This document shows, piece by piece, positions 22,038 through 31,214 of a stretch of DNA of 40,882 bases. Within the stretch, counting starts at the first letter, position 1; each line of letters opens with the position of its first letter. Both the position numbers and the translations under genes were made by a program. Below the pieces are notes generated by a model. It had not been told where the DNA came from. It was given only the letters and a program-made list of their open reading frames with translations, and did no database searches. Source of the stretch: a virus; IMG/VR virus record IMGVR_UViG_3300044825_002770, positions 1 to 40,882 of that record; one strand, 5' to 3'.

Positions 22038-24160
22038 CGTGTTTTTCCTTTTTTGAATTTCTCTGCGGATTGAATGACGTTGTCCTTCATGTACAGGCGG
22101 GAATGTTTTCCTTCGCGGTGGACTTCGCGCATGAAAAACCCGTTTTCACGGAGCCAGATTGCGGCCTGTTTCTGGGAAAATCTGACGTTAGACGCGTGGG
22201 CGCTGTCCTGTATCCGCTCGGCCATACTGCGAATCGTAAAGCCTGCCCGAAAGAAATCTTGATAGGCGGGGTCGTGCAAACACTCGTCAAGGAAAATGGT
22301 CAATTCGTTCTTGCTGTAGGACCGAAGCTCAATTTTGGATTCAGTGACCGGCGGGGGCGCGTTTACGTGCAGTTTGTCCGCGTACCCTTCCAGATAGTCG
22401 ATGATTGAAAAAAGCCCCTCATCAAAAGTCTGTAAGAGCGTCTCATAATACCCGGTTGACTGCGGCTTTTTACGGTTCACGATAATGAAAAACCGGCGGT
22501 CTGTGGCGCTGATCGGGAGCGCGTTCACGGCATTTGAAAAGAATATGAAATTGCAGAAATTCTCTATTTCAAAGGAACGGACGTACTTGTCAGAGATCCT
22601 GACGCGCGGTTCTGTGATCCAGTTTTTCAACTGGTCGAGCACCGCGAATTTCTCAGACTGCCCCAGCTCATGCACGAAGGTAAGAAACTTGGATTCAATC
22701 CAGGCATTGTTCCCCCGTGCTACTTCAGTGTTTGACGTACTGACCACATAGGACGCGCCCGACACCGCCTGCAGAACCTTTTCAGACAGGTGCTGCAAAA
22801 CGCTCTTCCCGATGCCCTCATATGTAGAAATCAAAAGCAGTGCATGCTTGATCTTCTTCCCCGGTCTTAGCAATGCGCAGGCAAGGAACTTCCGCAGGTG
22901 CTCGAATTCTTCCTCCGTGTTCGTCAGATAACGCAGATGCGTTTCAAACGTTTTCACGTCGGTCTTGCGCACCTTCGATTTTTCCACCTGGGCGATCGGC
23001 TCAAAAGTATTGTAGAACGTAACTCCGGCGGTGTCAAATTCCTGCGGCTCTTCCGGCCGGAATGCCAGGCGGTCCCGAAGGGATACAAGCCGGAAAGTCA
23101 GAACGTATTTCAGCGAGGTCTTGACCCCGGTTGCATAACACACCGCGTTTTCGATCTGGCCCGGCTTTGTGTAGCGCAAACCGGTTTTCGCGTTGATCAA
23201 GATTTCCGCTTCCGCTATGTACACAAAGTCAGACAGAAGCTCTGCAATGCGGCAATCCTCTTCAAACTTGACTGCCATGCGCTCCGGCTTCTCTGCCAGA
23301 TAGCGCCCTGGCGGGTGTTTCGCGTAACGATAAGCGCTGACGGTCTGGTGTGAAACTACAGACGCGGACTCGGGCGGATCACAGAAAAGGTCATTGAATT
23401 TCTGTACAATGCCGAGCGCGGTTTTCTCATCTACAGCAAAGTCACGGCAGCGCAGGGCGAATTGATACAATGCCTGAGAGCGTCCACCGCCGCTGGTGAT
23501 TTTCGGCCGGTCTTTAAGCAGGATGTTCTCAAGCCCCGCGCCTGTTACAACCGGAGCAGGTGCGGCCTTCTCCGCTTTCTCCTGTTTCACTCCGGCAAAC
23601 GCGGACAGCGGGTAACGGGTCCGGGGCATGGTGCCAAGCTGGTAGCCGGGCCCGGTCTTCCCCTTCTTCTTGTGCGCGGTGTAGGGTACCCGCATTAACG
23701 CAGCCGGGTGCGCGGGCAAAACGTCAGCGTCTACAAGTTTCGCAATACGCTTCAATGTCTGTTCATACCCGGCAAAATCCGTCTGCGGTTTGTCTAACAG
23801 ATAGTAGACATGCCAGCGGTCAGCACGCGTGAAACTCCATGAAGGGACCGGAAGGCCCTTGCCCGTGAAATACGCGGCAGGGTCTTCAAAACGTTTCTGG
23901 TCAAAATCGAAATGCAGAATACCGATTGCAGCTAACGCAGACTTTCCACGGCCTTTGCCGTTCTTCTGCACGGTGCCCGGTTTGTAGGTGGCCACGGTGT
24001 AAAAAAGTTCCTGGCTGAAATCCAGCTTCTTTGACTTGAGCTTTTCAACCGGTACGATTTCACACTTGAACGGAGACAGGCGGGAGACTAAAACCGCGTC
24101 CCCGGTGCAGCCTGCGTAGACGTCGGACAAAAACGCTGCAGTGATTTCGCGGTTATTCAT
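22034..24160 (-). CDS. Primase-helicase (AEP-type primase plus D5-like SF3 helicase)
   Basis: A 708-residue protein. The ATG at 24160 is chosen for its ATGA overlap with the polymerase stop. The N-terminal domain has HFDFD (Asp85, Asp87) and RWHVYYLL (His117), like archaeo-eukaryotic-type primases, followed by MRVPYTAHKK. The C-terminal domain has the P-loop YEGIGKS (447-453), FVHELG as a Walker B-like strand (495-500), and FFSNAVNALPISATDRRFFII with the sensor Asn543 and Arg555/556. This combination primes and unwinds the phage origin. The neighbour upstream is the polymerase. Confidence 0.85.
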   Translation of the reverse strand: MNNREITAAFLSDVYAGCTGDAVLVSRLSPFKCEIVPVEKLKSKKLDFSQELFYTVATYKPGTVQKNGKGRGKSALAAIGILHFDFDQKRFEDPAAYFTGKGLPVPSWSFTRADRWHVYYLLDKPQTDFAGYEQTLKRIAKLVDADVLPAHPAALMRVPYTAHKKKGKTGPGYQLGTMPRTRYPLSAFAGVKQEKAEKAAPAPVVTGAGLENILLKDRPKITSGGGRSQALYQFALRCRDFAVDEKTALGIVQKFNDLFCDPPESASVVSHQTVSAYRYAKHPPGRYLAEKPERMAVKFEEDCRIAELLSDFVYIAEAEILINAKTGLRYTKPGQIENAVCYATGVKTSLKYVLTFRLVSLRDRLAFRPEEPQEFDTAGVTFYNTFEPIAQVEKSKVRKTDVKTFETHLRYLTNTEEEFEHLRKFLACALLRPGKKIKHALLLISTYEGIGKSVLQHLSEKVLQAVSGASYVVSTSNTEVARGNNAWIESKFLTFVHELGQSEKFAVLDQLKNWITEPRVRISDKYVRSFEIENFCNFIFFSNAVNALPISATDRRFFIIVNRKKPQSTGYYETLLQTFDEGLFSIIDYLEGYADKLHVNAPPPVTESKIELRSYSKNELTIFLDECLHDPAYQDFFRAGFTIRSMAERIQDSAHASNVRFSQKQAAIWLRENGFFMREVHREGKHSRLYMKDNVIQSAEKFKKGKTR

Positions 24161-26076
24161 TTGACTTTGTCCCCTTTGTGGAATGACGTGCAAACCACAG
24201 TTTTGGAATTCACCGGCATTCCGGGCAACCACGGAACCGACGCCCGCATGATTTTTTCGATGCGCGAAACCCTGCCGCCGGGGGCACTGACGTTCAATTC
24301 GTCGTGAATAATCAACTTGACCGACGCGAAAGGCTGAATTGCCAGAGCTTTTTCTACGGACACGTCAAACGCCACAGCCTGCACCAGATTTTCGTAGAAC
24401 CCGCCGGGGCGCGCTGTCGTCCGAAAGCCTTTCCGGGGCTCCAGATAGGAGAAAGTTTTCCAGCCTTTTGTTCCTGCCGTTTCAACACGGCAGTCTGCGT
24501 AATGTTTGACCCGGCCGGACGGCAGCGCCACAGCCAGCCCGGTTTTGCCGCCCAGGACAACCCGCGAAAAGCCGATGTTGTGGACCTTACAGAATGCCCC
24601 CGTTTCCAGTACCCCCACGGCAGCCTTTATCAGATTGAACCAGACCCGCTTAACGCTCGGGTTTCTCCGGTGGTAGCCGTCAAGAATCCGGCCGGCTTCT
24701 GCTTCTCCGGGGTCTGGCATTCCATAGGACCGGATTTGTGCCCGCAAGCGGTCGGGACCCATTCCGTAGCAGGCCGCCAGGATGACGATTTTGGACAGAT
24801 TGCGGGAAATCTCGGCCGGGAACCCCATCGCATCCCCAAAAATGGTGTATTCGTCCTTTCCGGCGCCGGCGTCTGCGGCCCGGTATATTTCGAGCGTCTG
24901 CAAATCGTCACGTATCCACGCGCCCACGCGGGGCTCAATGGCTGACAGGTCCGACCGGACCATGAATTGCCGGGGGTCCGGGGACAGGCAGGCCCACAGA
25001 AGTGAGGAAAGCCGCTTGACCCGCTCCCCGCGTTTGCCGGTCTTCAGGATTCGCCGGATAGAATCCGCACAATGCAAAGAATCGTCCCCAAACCCGGCCC
25101 GCTTGACGTTCAAAAGATTGATACCGCCGCCGGCCGGCCGGCCGGTGTGCGTCCCGTAGAAAATACTTGAATCGTAAATGCGGGAAAGCTTGTTTTCTAC
25201 AATCAGCCTGAGCTTGTCCGCTCCCCGGCTCTGGATCTCTCTATAGAAGGAAATCAGATTCAGGCAATCTTTCGGCAGCTTCGCCCCGCGTTCTGCCAGA
25301 AAATCCTCAAGGTCTTTCTCTGCTATGCTGTCTACCGGGTACCCATGGGCGGCCAGGTATTTTTTGACCTGGTCCGCGCTGGCCGCAACCGGGCTTTTGT
25401 CTTTCCCGTAGGTGCCGAAGGCCCGCGCTGCGGCTTTGCGCGCTTTGTCTTTCTCCTGTAAAATGCACGCATACAGAGACTGCGCGCGGGGCTGGTTAAC
25501 CAGAATGGGACTCTGATTCATGCGGTTAATCATGCCGTGCATTTTGACCGCGTACGGGTCCATGCTCCCCGGTTTCGTAAGTACGTTGTACAACTTGCGT
25601 AGAAGATTCACGTCCTGCTTGTTGTACTGCTCAAGGGCCTTTTTTTCCACGCGCTCAAGCGGCGCACCTTCGCGCAGCTTTTTCAAAATGGTCTTGCCAG
25701 CGTCGAGCTTTTGCCCGAGCCCGAAATAAGCGGCAGCACCGTCAAGGGACGCGGGCACCGAATAATAACGGCACAGGGCCGCCGTGTCTATCCATTCAAA
25801 AGAACCGCGGAACACCTTTCCAAAAACAGCACGGTCGAAGTCTGCGTTGTGCGCTACAAACAACGTGCCCGGTTTTGCAGAGCTGCGCAGACTCATAAGC
25901 GCGTTGTAAGGCGCGTTGTTGGCAGGCCCCAGCGCGTATTGAATGCGCCCGGAACCGACAGCCCAGGCAACGGAAACAACGCGGAAATCCTTCCCATTCA
26001 CGTAAGCAGTAGGACCCAGGGAAATGTCAACGTCAGAGTATGTTTCAAAGTCGATAAAGATGACAGGGGGTTTCAT
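24157..26076 (-). CDS. Family A DNA polymerase with 3'-5' exonuclease
   Basis: A 639-residue protein. The exonuclease motifs are FIDFET (Asp9, Glu11), HNADFD (77-81) and YNKQDV (Asp155). Polymerase motif A is RSDLSAIEPR (374-383), motif B RNLSKIVILAACYGMG (425-440) and motif C IHDELNV (590-596). All catalytic residues are present, so it should be an active proofreading replicase. There is no 5' nuclease domain. It is transcribed with the primase-helicase and ssDNA-binding genes. Confidence 0.92.
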   Translation of the reverse strand: MKPPVIFIDFETYSDVDISLGPTAYVNGKDFRVVSVAWAVGSGRIQYALGPANNAPYNALMSLRSSAKPGTLFVAHNADFDRAVFGKVFRGSFEWIDTAALCRYYSVPASLDGAAAYFGLGQKLDAGKTILKKLREGAPLERVEKKALEQYNKQDVNLLRKLYNVLTKPGSMDPYAVKMHGMINRMNQSPILVNQPRAQSLYACILQEKDKARKAAARAFGTYGKDKSPVAASADQVKKYLAAHGYPVDSIAEKDLEDFLAERGAKLPKDCLNLISFYREIQSRGADKLRLIVENKLSRIYDSSIFYGTHTGRPAGGGINLLNVKRAGFGDDSLHCADSIRRILKTGKRGERVKRLSSLLWACLSPDPRQFMVRSDLSAIEPRVGAWIRDDLQTLEIYRAADAGAGKDEYTIFGDAMGFPAEISRNLSKIVILAACYGMGPDRLRAQIRSYGMPDPGEAEAGRILDGYHRRNPSVKRVWFNLIKAAVGVLETGAFCKVHNIGFSRVVLGGKTGLAVALPSGRVKHYADCRVETAGTKGWKTFSYLEPRKGFRTTARPGGFYENLVQAVAFDVSVEKALAIQPFASVKLIIHDELNVSAPGGRVSRIEKIMRASVPWLPGMPVNSKTVVCTSFHKGDKVK

Positions 26077-26091
26077 TTGTGCGCCTGCCTT

Positions 26092-26280
26092 TCAAGTTCC
26101 GCAATGTATTTTTGCAAATCGTTCTGAGTCTTTGTGCAGGTTGTCGCTTGCTTCCTGTTTCAAGACTTCAAAACCAGAAGCGTTTAAAAACCCTTCTGCG
26201 TTGTCCGCCAAAACCCGGTCAAAATCCACCGCCGCTTGCAGCGCCTGGTCAATCAGTTTTGCCGCTTTGTCTGAAATCAT
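26092..26280 (-). CDS. Small helical protein, unknown
   Basis: A 62-residue protein with AAGGA about 7 bases before its ATG, 15 bases ahead of the polymerase start. It is probably all helical (DKAAKLIDQALQAAVDFDRVLADNAEGFL; EVLKQEASDNLHKDSERF). No family is recognised. Its place between the ssDNA-binding protein and the polymerase suggests a small replication factor. Confidence 0.55.
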   Translation of the reverse strand: MISDKAAKLIDQALQAAVDFDRVLADNAEGFLNASGFEVLKQEASDNLHKDSERFAKIHCGT

Positions 26281-26346
26281 GTTCCATTCCTTTTCGTTTC
26301 TTTGTGTAAATGGTCGCCCCGGCTGTCACACCGGGGCACCGAATGG

Positions 26347-27000
26347 TCAGCGGTGTTTCTTCTTGCCGCTGCCTTTTTTCTCTTCTTTTTTCTTCGCCGG
26401 GGCGTCTGCTTTTTTCACGCCGCCCACAACTGCTTTAGACTGGGAACCTTCCCACGGATCGGACGCGCCTGAAATTGGCTCGCCGTCATCCGCAAAACGG
26501 ATGCCGTTCAAATAGTCTTTGATTGTGATCGCCCCGCGCTGGTTTGCGACAAAAGCCACTTTCGCGTCAACGTAGCACCCCGCATAAAACGCGTCATGCG
26601 ACGGATTGACGTACAGCCTGCCCTTCGGCCGAAAGCCGCTGTCTACCTGTTCCGCAGGTGCGGAAGGGTACAGAATGCGGCAGCCCGGAGTCTGCGCCGG
26701 CTGGAATTTCTTTTCATCAAAATGCTCAAGGGCTACGTCTGGAGACCAACCTTTGATTTTCTTTTTGGAGAAGGTTTCCCGGATCGATTTCATAAGCGCG
26801 TCAAGCTCTTTCCCTTCGGGAATCTCAATGCCGGCTTTGAAATTGTACGTGGTGGTGCCTTCGTACTCGCTTTCTACCACTTCGGAAATGCCGTCGAATA
26901 CAAGCCGCACACCTGTAAACATCACTTCAACGCCTTTTTCTGTGGTGGTCACGGACTCAATGCACGAACCCGTCTTTTTCTGAGTTTTCTTTGATTTCAT
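26347..27000 (-). CDS. ssDNA-binding protein (DUF2815 / Enc34-type)
   Basis: A 217-residue protein with the DUF2815 pattern: an N-terminal strand block (GVRLVFDGISEV, TTYNFKAGIEIPEGKE), then WSPDVALEHFDEKKF, and later GRLYVNPSHDAFYAGCYVDAKVAF, which is the OB-fold segment shared with T7 gp2.5-like proteins. The C-terminus here is a Lys-rich tail (PAKKKEEKKGSGKKKHR), not the usual acidic tail of SSB proteins. The gene lies in the replication operon. The basic tail is a departure worth noting. Confidence 0.8.
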   Translation of the reverse strand: MKSKKTQKKTGSCIESVTTTEKGVEVMFTGVRLVFDGISEVVESEYEGTTTYNFKAGIEIPEGKELDALMKSIRETFSKKKIKGWSPDVALEHFDEKKFQPAQTPGCRILYPSAPAEQVDSGFRPKGRLYVNPSHDAFYAGCYVDAKVAFVANQRGAITIKDYLNGIRFADDGEPISGASDPWEGSQSKAVVGGVKKADAPAKKKEEKKGSGKKKHR

Positions 27001-27003
27001 TTT

Positions 27004-27207
27004 TTACCTTTTTTTAGAGTTTTCTGAGTTTTTTTCTGCTATTACGTTTACGATTACTTCACGCAAAATTTCATTCAAGACTGACGTGCCGTGAGTAATC
27101 TCCCGCGCAATAAATCCTTCGTAGGTATACGCGCAGGCTGCGCAGAAAATCCCCTTAAAGTCGGCTTCATTTGATTCGTTTGAACAACCTTTTACAGAGC
27201 ATTTCAT
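27004..27207 (-). CDS. Small zinc-finger-like protein
   Basis: A 67-residue protein overlapping the nuclease stop by ATGA. It has Cys3, Cys8 (MKCSVKGCSNES) and a FCAACA pair (Cys22, Cys25), which could hold a zinc ion. The second half is helical (SVLNEILREVIVNVIAEKN). It could bind nucleic acid or protein. The family is not recognised. Confidence 0.6.
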   Translation of the reverse strand: MKCSVKGCSNESNEADFKGIFCAACAYTYEGFIAREITHGTSVLNEILREVIVNVIAEKNSENSKKR

Positions 27208-28250
27208 TTCTTCACCGCCTTTGGAGTCTTTTTCTGTGCTGTCGTTTCTGGGGCTACTTCCACTTTCACGATTTCTCTGGTTGTCGTCACTATGTATTCG
27301 GCCGCCGGGGCAAGATCGAATCCGTCTTTTTCGAGCTGCCCCGGAGTGCGCATTTTCTGTTCCATGATTTGAGCCGGCTTAACTCCAAGTGCTTTTGCAA
27401 TCATGGCGGCGTCAACCCCGGAAGCAAAAACGCGGGCCGCGTTTTGCACTTCTACACGTACGCCGGGAATCCCCGCGCCGTTTTTCACAAGCTCGGAAAC
27501 ATACTTTCGAATATCAGCAATGGCTGCAGCGGCAACGGAAAGCGTTTTCAGGTCTTCCGCTGTGATTTTTTGCAAAGCCTCTTTACGGTGGCCGTCTGTC
27601 CCGAAAATCTGCGGGTCTGCAAAACGCTTCAATTCGTTGCGGAATTCAACACACACAAACCGCTTGCTGCACCACCGGCACTGATCGCCGGGCTGCGGCT
27701 TCTGCCCGCGTCCCACCGCTCTTTCAATCGCTTTGAGCTTTTCAGAAACGTCTTTCACAAGCTCTTTTGCATCCCGCAGGAAATGCTTCTGGGCGTTCAA
27801 ACGTGGAGACACAAGCGAAAGATGCACATCTTCGATCTTTGCACGTGCTGCCGGGGTCATGTCCATCAAAACCAGATATGCATAAAATTCGATTTGATCC
27901 GCGCCCAGATGGTCGATGCCCGCCGGGCCCGTCTTCCAATCTACTACGTACAACTTTCCTTCATGCAACACAATAGCCCGGTAGTCAGGGAGACCGGAGA
28001 GATTCCAGACACCGGTTTTTAACACGATTCGGTTGCTGTCTACATGCTCAACCATGCCCGGAACTTTCGCGGGCAGGTAACGGCGCATTTTCTCAATGTC
28101 CGCCGCTATCTTTTCGTGTGCGTCGGTTCCGTCCGCAGCTTCTGCCCCGTCTGACATGAGTTTTTTAGAAAACTCGATCGTCAGTGACGCCGGGCATTTC
28201 TGCGCAATGGCGAAACTTGAACCGCTTAGATACAAACTGTGCTTTTTCAT
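27204..28250 (-). CDS. Cas4/RecB-like nuclease (DUF2800)
   Basis: A 348-residue protein of the PD-(D/E)XK superfamily. Motifs are GTDAHEKIA (41-49), GLPDYRAIV, LYVVDWKTG (Asp and Lys of the core), and QIEFYAYLVL. Cys19 (QKCPASL) and the late cluster CRWCSKRFVC form the probable iron-sulfur ligands. Proteins of this kind act as exonucleases or recombination factors in phage replication modules. The Lys-rich tail (TTAQKKTPKAVKK) is not part of the core. The gene follows the methyltransferase. Confidence 0.85.
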   Translation of the reverse strand: MKKHSLYLSGSSFAIAQKCPASLTIEFSKKLMSDGAEAADGTDAHEKIAADIEKMRRYLPAKVPGMVEHVDSNRIVLKTGVWNLSGLPDYRAIVLHEGKLYVVDWKTGPAGIDHLGADQIEFYAYLVLMDMTPAARAKIEDVHLSLVSPRLNAQKHFLRDAKELVKDVSEKLKAIERAVGRGQKPQPGDQCRWCSKRFVCVEFRNELKRFADPQIFGTDGHRKEALQKITAEDLKTLSVAAAAIADIRKYVSELVKNGAGIPGVRVEVQNAARVFASGVDAAMIAKALGVKPAQIMEQKMRTPGQLEKDGFDLAPAAEYIVTTTREIVKVEVAPETTAQKKTPKAVKK

Positions 28251-28263
28251 TTTTTGCGTTTCC

Positions 28264-29016
28264 TTAATTTTTTCTTTTCAATATGGGTATGGCCGTCGCT
28301 TCTTTTAACCGCCTGTGAATTGTCTTCACATAAAGAGCGTCTTTTTCTATTAGAATGAAATTACGCCCCGCGTGGACACATGCAACCCCCGTTGTACCCG
28401 AGCCCGCGGCATTATCAAGAACGACGCCGCCAACATTTGTGTACGTGCGAATCAGATACTCGAACAGCGCCACAGGTTTCTGTGTTGGGTGGGTGGTTTT
28501 TCCCTCGCTCGCAAATTCAAGAATAGATCTTGGATAACCCGTGGCGGCTCTGATATGAACTTGTGCGGATTTTCCGAAGTTTCCGCCGTTATGCGATTTT
28601 CCTCTGTTCACTTCTTTTCCATAAGGGATTAGACCCTGTGGGTTATAGACCGTTTGTCCACACGCAAAAACTAAAATGTCCTCATGCTCCCGCATCGGCC
28701 GGCGTTTTGCGTCCAGATGCCCAGTGGGTCTTGTTTTTTTCCATACCCACGAATACCGGAGCCAGCTAAGATTTGATGCGCCTAGCTGAGATGTGAACGG
28801 TTGGGCGCACGTCAGCACAATTACGCCGTTTTTCTTGATAACTCGTTTATACTCTTTCCAGAGCGGTTCAAGCGGAATTATGCTGTCCCACTTATTCTGT
28901 GTCGTGCCATAAGGGAGGTCACACAGAACCATGTCAATAGACCCGGTTTCAATACTCGGGAGGGCTTCCAGACAATCGGCATGCATCACATTATCATAAA
29001 AATTTTTCTTTTTCAT
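28264..29016 (-). CDS. DNA methyltransferase, beta-class arrangement (DLPY)
   Basis: A 250-residue protein. Catalytic motif IV DLPYG (33-37) comes first, and the SAM motif NAAGSGTTGVAC comes near the C-terminus, preceded by HPTQKPVALFEYLIRTY. This order is typical of beta-class N4-cytosine or N6-adenine methyltransferases. There is no companion restriction enzyme, so it may protect phage DNA. Its ATG overlaps the helicase stop by ATGA. Target bases cannot be read from the sequence. Confidence 0.88.
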   Translation of the reverse strand: MKKKNFYDNVMHADCLEALPSIETGSIDMVLCDLPYGTTQNKWDSIIPLEPLWKEYKRVIKKNGVIVLTCAQPFTSQLGASNLSWLRYSWVWKKTRPTGHLDAKRRPMREHEDILVFACGQTVYNPQGLIPYGKEVNRGKSHNGGNFGKSAQVHIRAATGYPRSILEFASEGKTTHPTQKPVALFEYLIRTYTNVGGVVLDNAAGSGTTGVACVHAGRNFILIEKDALYVKTIHRRLKEATAIPILKRKN

Positions 29017-30278
29017 ACAAACCCCCTGACGCCTGTTTCGGTATCGTGCAATGTGTCCAGATTGTCGAGCTTTGCGCGGACTGCTTCGGCCATGCGCACC
29101 TCGACGTCAATGTCTGAGTACAAAATCGACTGGATGGCAGCGGACTTTGCCCCTGCGCGGTGAATGCGGCCCAGTGCCTGTTTCAAATTCACGGCAGACC
29201 AGTCCGGCATAATGAGCGAATAACGCGGCTTTCCGTTTATGTCGTGCAGGTCAAGCCCCACGCCGCCGGACTGCAGGTTACACAGAATAACCGGCGTTTT
29301 GTTTTCCTGGAACCGCAGGCGCTCCGCTTCCCTTTCTTTCGGGCTCTGGCCCCCACGAACCACTGCCGGGCTGACGCCGCCTAGCTGAATTGCTAGCTCA
29401 TTGATTGTCTCATTGAAATTGCAGAACACCGCAACGCTGTAGCCTTCATCTATAAGATCATCCACTTTCTCAAGCACGTATGGTATCTTGGCTTTCTCGG
29501 AAGCCTGACGCGCGCGAAGTTCTTTTACCAGGTGGTCCCCGCCTGTCTTTTTATCACTGGCGCGTAACGCTTTGAAGTAATCTTCGTACGCTTTTTTCAA
29601 TGCGGAGTCTTCCTGACTGGAAACGATTTCAATGGAGACGTGGTTTTGCTTGAACATCTCTCCCGCGTCTTCGATGCTCATGGCAGACACGAAAGGCGCA
29701 ATTCTGCGGCGTGTAATGTCCACAGCGTTTTCGGTCTTCGGCAGCCATGACCCACCCCACTTGTTCTGTTCGTAGTAGTAGCCGCAGGCGTACATAAACG
29801 CGGAAAATGAATTTGTGTTTGCCAGGTTGAAAGCGTCATTCCATGCGCGAAGGTGCTCTGCGTGGTGGGCGATTGTCGCGGACAGCGCAAGGATTTTGTA
29901 ACCGCTCCGCGCAATGCGTAACATGGTTTTCGCATTTCCGGTTTTGTGGTTCTTGCACCGATGTGCTTCGTCATAGATGACAAGAGCATTCTTTGGAAGT
30001 TTGATTTCCTGCGGTGTCACGAATCCTTTCGATTTTGTAAGTGATTCGTAATTTACGGATACGAGGGAGACGCCCAGCGCGGCAGCGGTACGCCGCCAGC
30101 CTGGCAGAGTCCCGAGCGGTGCCACGACAGCGGCAGGCCGCCCGAGTTCTTTTGCAACTGTGAGCGCACAAATGGTCTTGCCGGTTCCAGTTGCGGACAG
30201 ATCAAACGCGCCGCGTTTGGTTTCAAGGATTTGAAGCAGGCGGTCAACGTGCCGCCGCTGGTATTTGTAGAGTTTCAT
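29013..30278 (-). CDS. SNF2-type DEAD/H helicase
   Basis: A 421-residue protein. The start at 30278 (MKLYKYQRRH) is chosen for the ATGA overlap and the GGGGGA site 6 bases upstream; a farther ATG at 30293 lies in that site. Motif I is SATGTGKT (28-35), motif II DEAH (103-106), motif III LSATI, motif V LQSGGVGLDL and motif VI QALGRIHRAG. It is a superfamily 2 DNA translocase that may help replication, recombination or chromatin-like clearing. It opens a cluster with a methyltransferase and a nuclease. Confidence 0.9.
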   Translation of the reverse strand: MKLYKYQRRHVDRLLQILETKRGAFDLSATGTGKTICALTVAKELGRPAAVVAPLGTLPGWRRTAAALGVSLVSVNYESLTKSKGFVTPQEIKLPKNALVIYDEAHRCKNHKTGNAKTMLRIARSGYKILALSATIAHHAEHLRAWNDAFNLANTNSFSAFMYACGYYYEQNKWGGSWLPKTENAVDITRRRIAPFVSAMSIEDAGEMFKQNHVSIEIVSSQEDSALKKAYEDYFKALRASDKKTGGDHLVKELRARQASEKAKIPYVLEKVDDLIDEGYSVAVFCNFNETINELAIQLGGVSPAVVRGGQSPKEREAERLRFQENKTPVILCNLQSGGVGLDLHDINGKPRYSLIMPDWSAVNLKQALGRIHRAGAKSAAIQSILYSDIDVEVRMAEAVRAKLDNLDTLHDTETGVRGFV

Positions 30279-30577
30279 TTTTTGTTCCCCCATCTCACGG
30301 GATGCCCGTATAAAAGGGGCGGCATGGTTTTCGCGGAATGAGTAGTGTGAGAAAAAAGAACCCCGTTTGAAATCACAATAGTCATATGGCCTGTAATTAT
30401 GCCATTGTAATAAATTTCGATAGCGTATACCGCTTCCGCATGGGAGCCCAGAGCTTTTTTGATTGCGGGCATTCCGGTTCTGGTGTCACTGATTGCCCAC
30501 CGGTCCCCGTCGAACCCCGTGAACGTGAATCCCTTCAATTTACCGGTTGCGTTTATCTCAATTGTGGTGTCTTTCAT
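30275..30577 (-). CDS. First gene of the leftward operon, unknown
   Basis: A 100-residue protein. ATG at 30577 follows GAGGAAAAC; the frame continues upstream to 30631 without a good site. It is strand-rich (KLKGFTFTGFDGDRWAISDTRTG; AEAVYAIEIYYNGIITGHMTIVISNGVLF). No family is recognised. Being the first gene next to the iteron-rich control region, it could be a regulator or an early host-takeover protein. It overlaps the helicase by ATGA. Confidence 0.55.
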   Translation of the reverse strand: MKDTTIEINATGKLKGFTFTGFDGDRWAISDTRTGMPAIKKALGSHAEAVYAIEIYYNGIITGHMTIVISNGVLFSHTTHSAKTMPPLLYGHPVRWGNKK

Positions 30578-30990
30578 TTCAGTTTTCCTCTGTCGGATGA
30601 ATCCGAACCTGACGACATACAGACACAGCACGAAATCGCCGTCAATAGTAAAATAATATTTTTTTACATGCCCTGACCGGAGCCGTCTTTCTTATAGAAG
30701 AGACCTGCACCCGGAGGGGGCGTGTACGGCATAATAAACATTTTCAAGTATTGAATCCCACAATCCCACAATCCGGGGCCGTTTTTTGAGCTTTCTGTTT
30801 ACTTATCAAATGTAACGTGAACAAATGACGGTAACCGGCGAAAGCCGAAAAATGACTGACGTTATTCGATTTTGGGATTGTGGAGCGTGTAAAAAAGTAC
30901 TGAAAAACAGGGCTTTTTTGTAAATATTGGAATTTCTGTCCCAGAATCCCACAATCTGAGAGGGGCATTTTTCGGGGTGCGGCCCTGAGT

Positions 30991-31010
30991 GACAGACCGA
31001 TCGGTCTGTC
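30991..31010. promoter_or_regulatory. Perfect 20-bp palindrome (candidate operator)
   Basis: GACAGACCGATCGGTCTGTC is its own reverse complement over 20 bases with no central gap. It sits in the middle of the iteron array. This length is typical of operators for dimeric TetR-like or HTH repressors. The binding protein is not identified. Confidence 0.75.
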
Positions 31011-31194
31011 CATTTTACGGGGCGGCGTCCAAAAACGGGTTTTCGGTCTGGATTGTGGGATTCAGCATTTTTCAGCCCGGAAACACGCGGAATCGGGATT
31101 TTCTAAAAACACCCTGAAAACAGGGCTTTTCTATGCGAAAGTGAAACTTGCAAAAATTATACTTTCCCACAATCCCACAATCCCATAATCTTTT

Positions 31195-31214
31195 TATATT
31201 TAATGATAAATATA
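31195..31214. promoter_or_regulatory. AT-rich inverted repeat beside the iterons
   Basis: TATATTTA, ATGA, TAAATATA is an 8-bp inverted repeat made almost only of A and T. It begins 7 bases after the 31165-31188 iteron group. The flanking 100 bases are very AT-rich, so it may belong to a DNA-unwinding element or a promoter. Confidence 0.6.

Noticed and set aside
30744-31013. 89-codon minus-strand frame in the control region
   Set aside because: It runs over iterons and the palindrome, has no ribosome site, and its product looks random.
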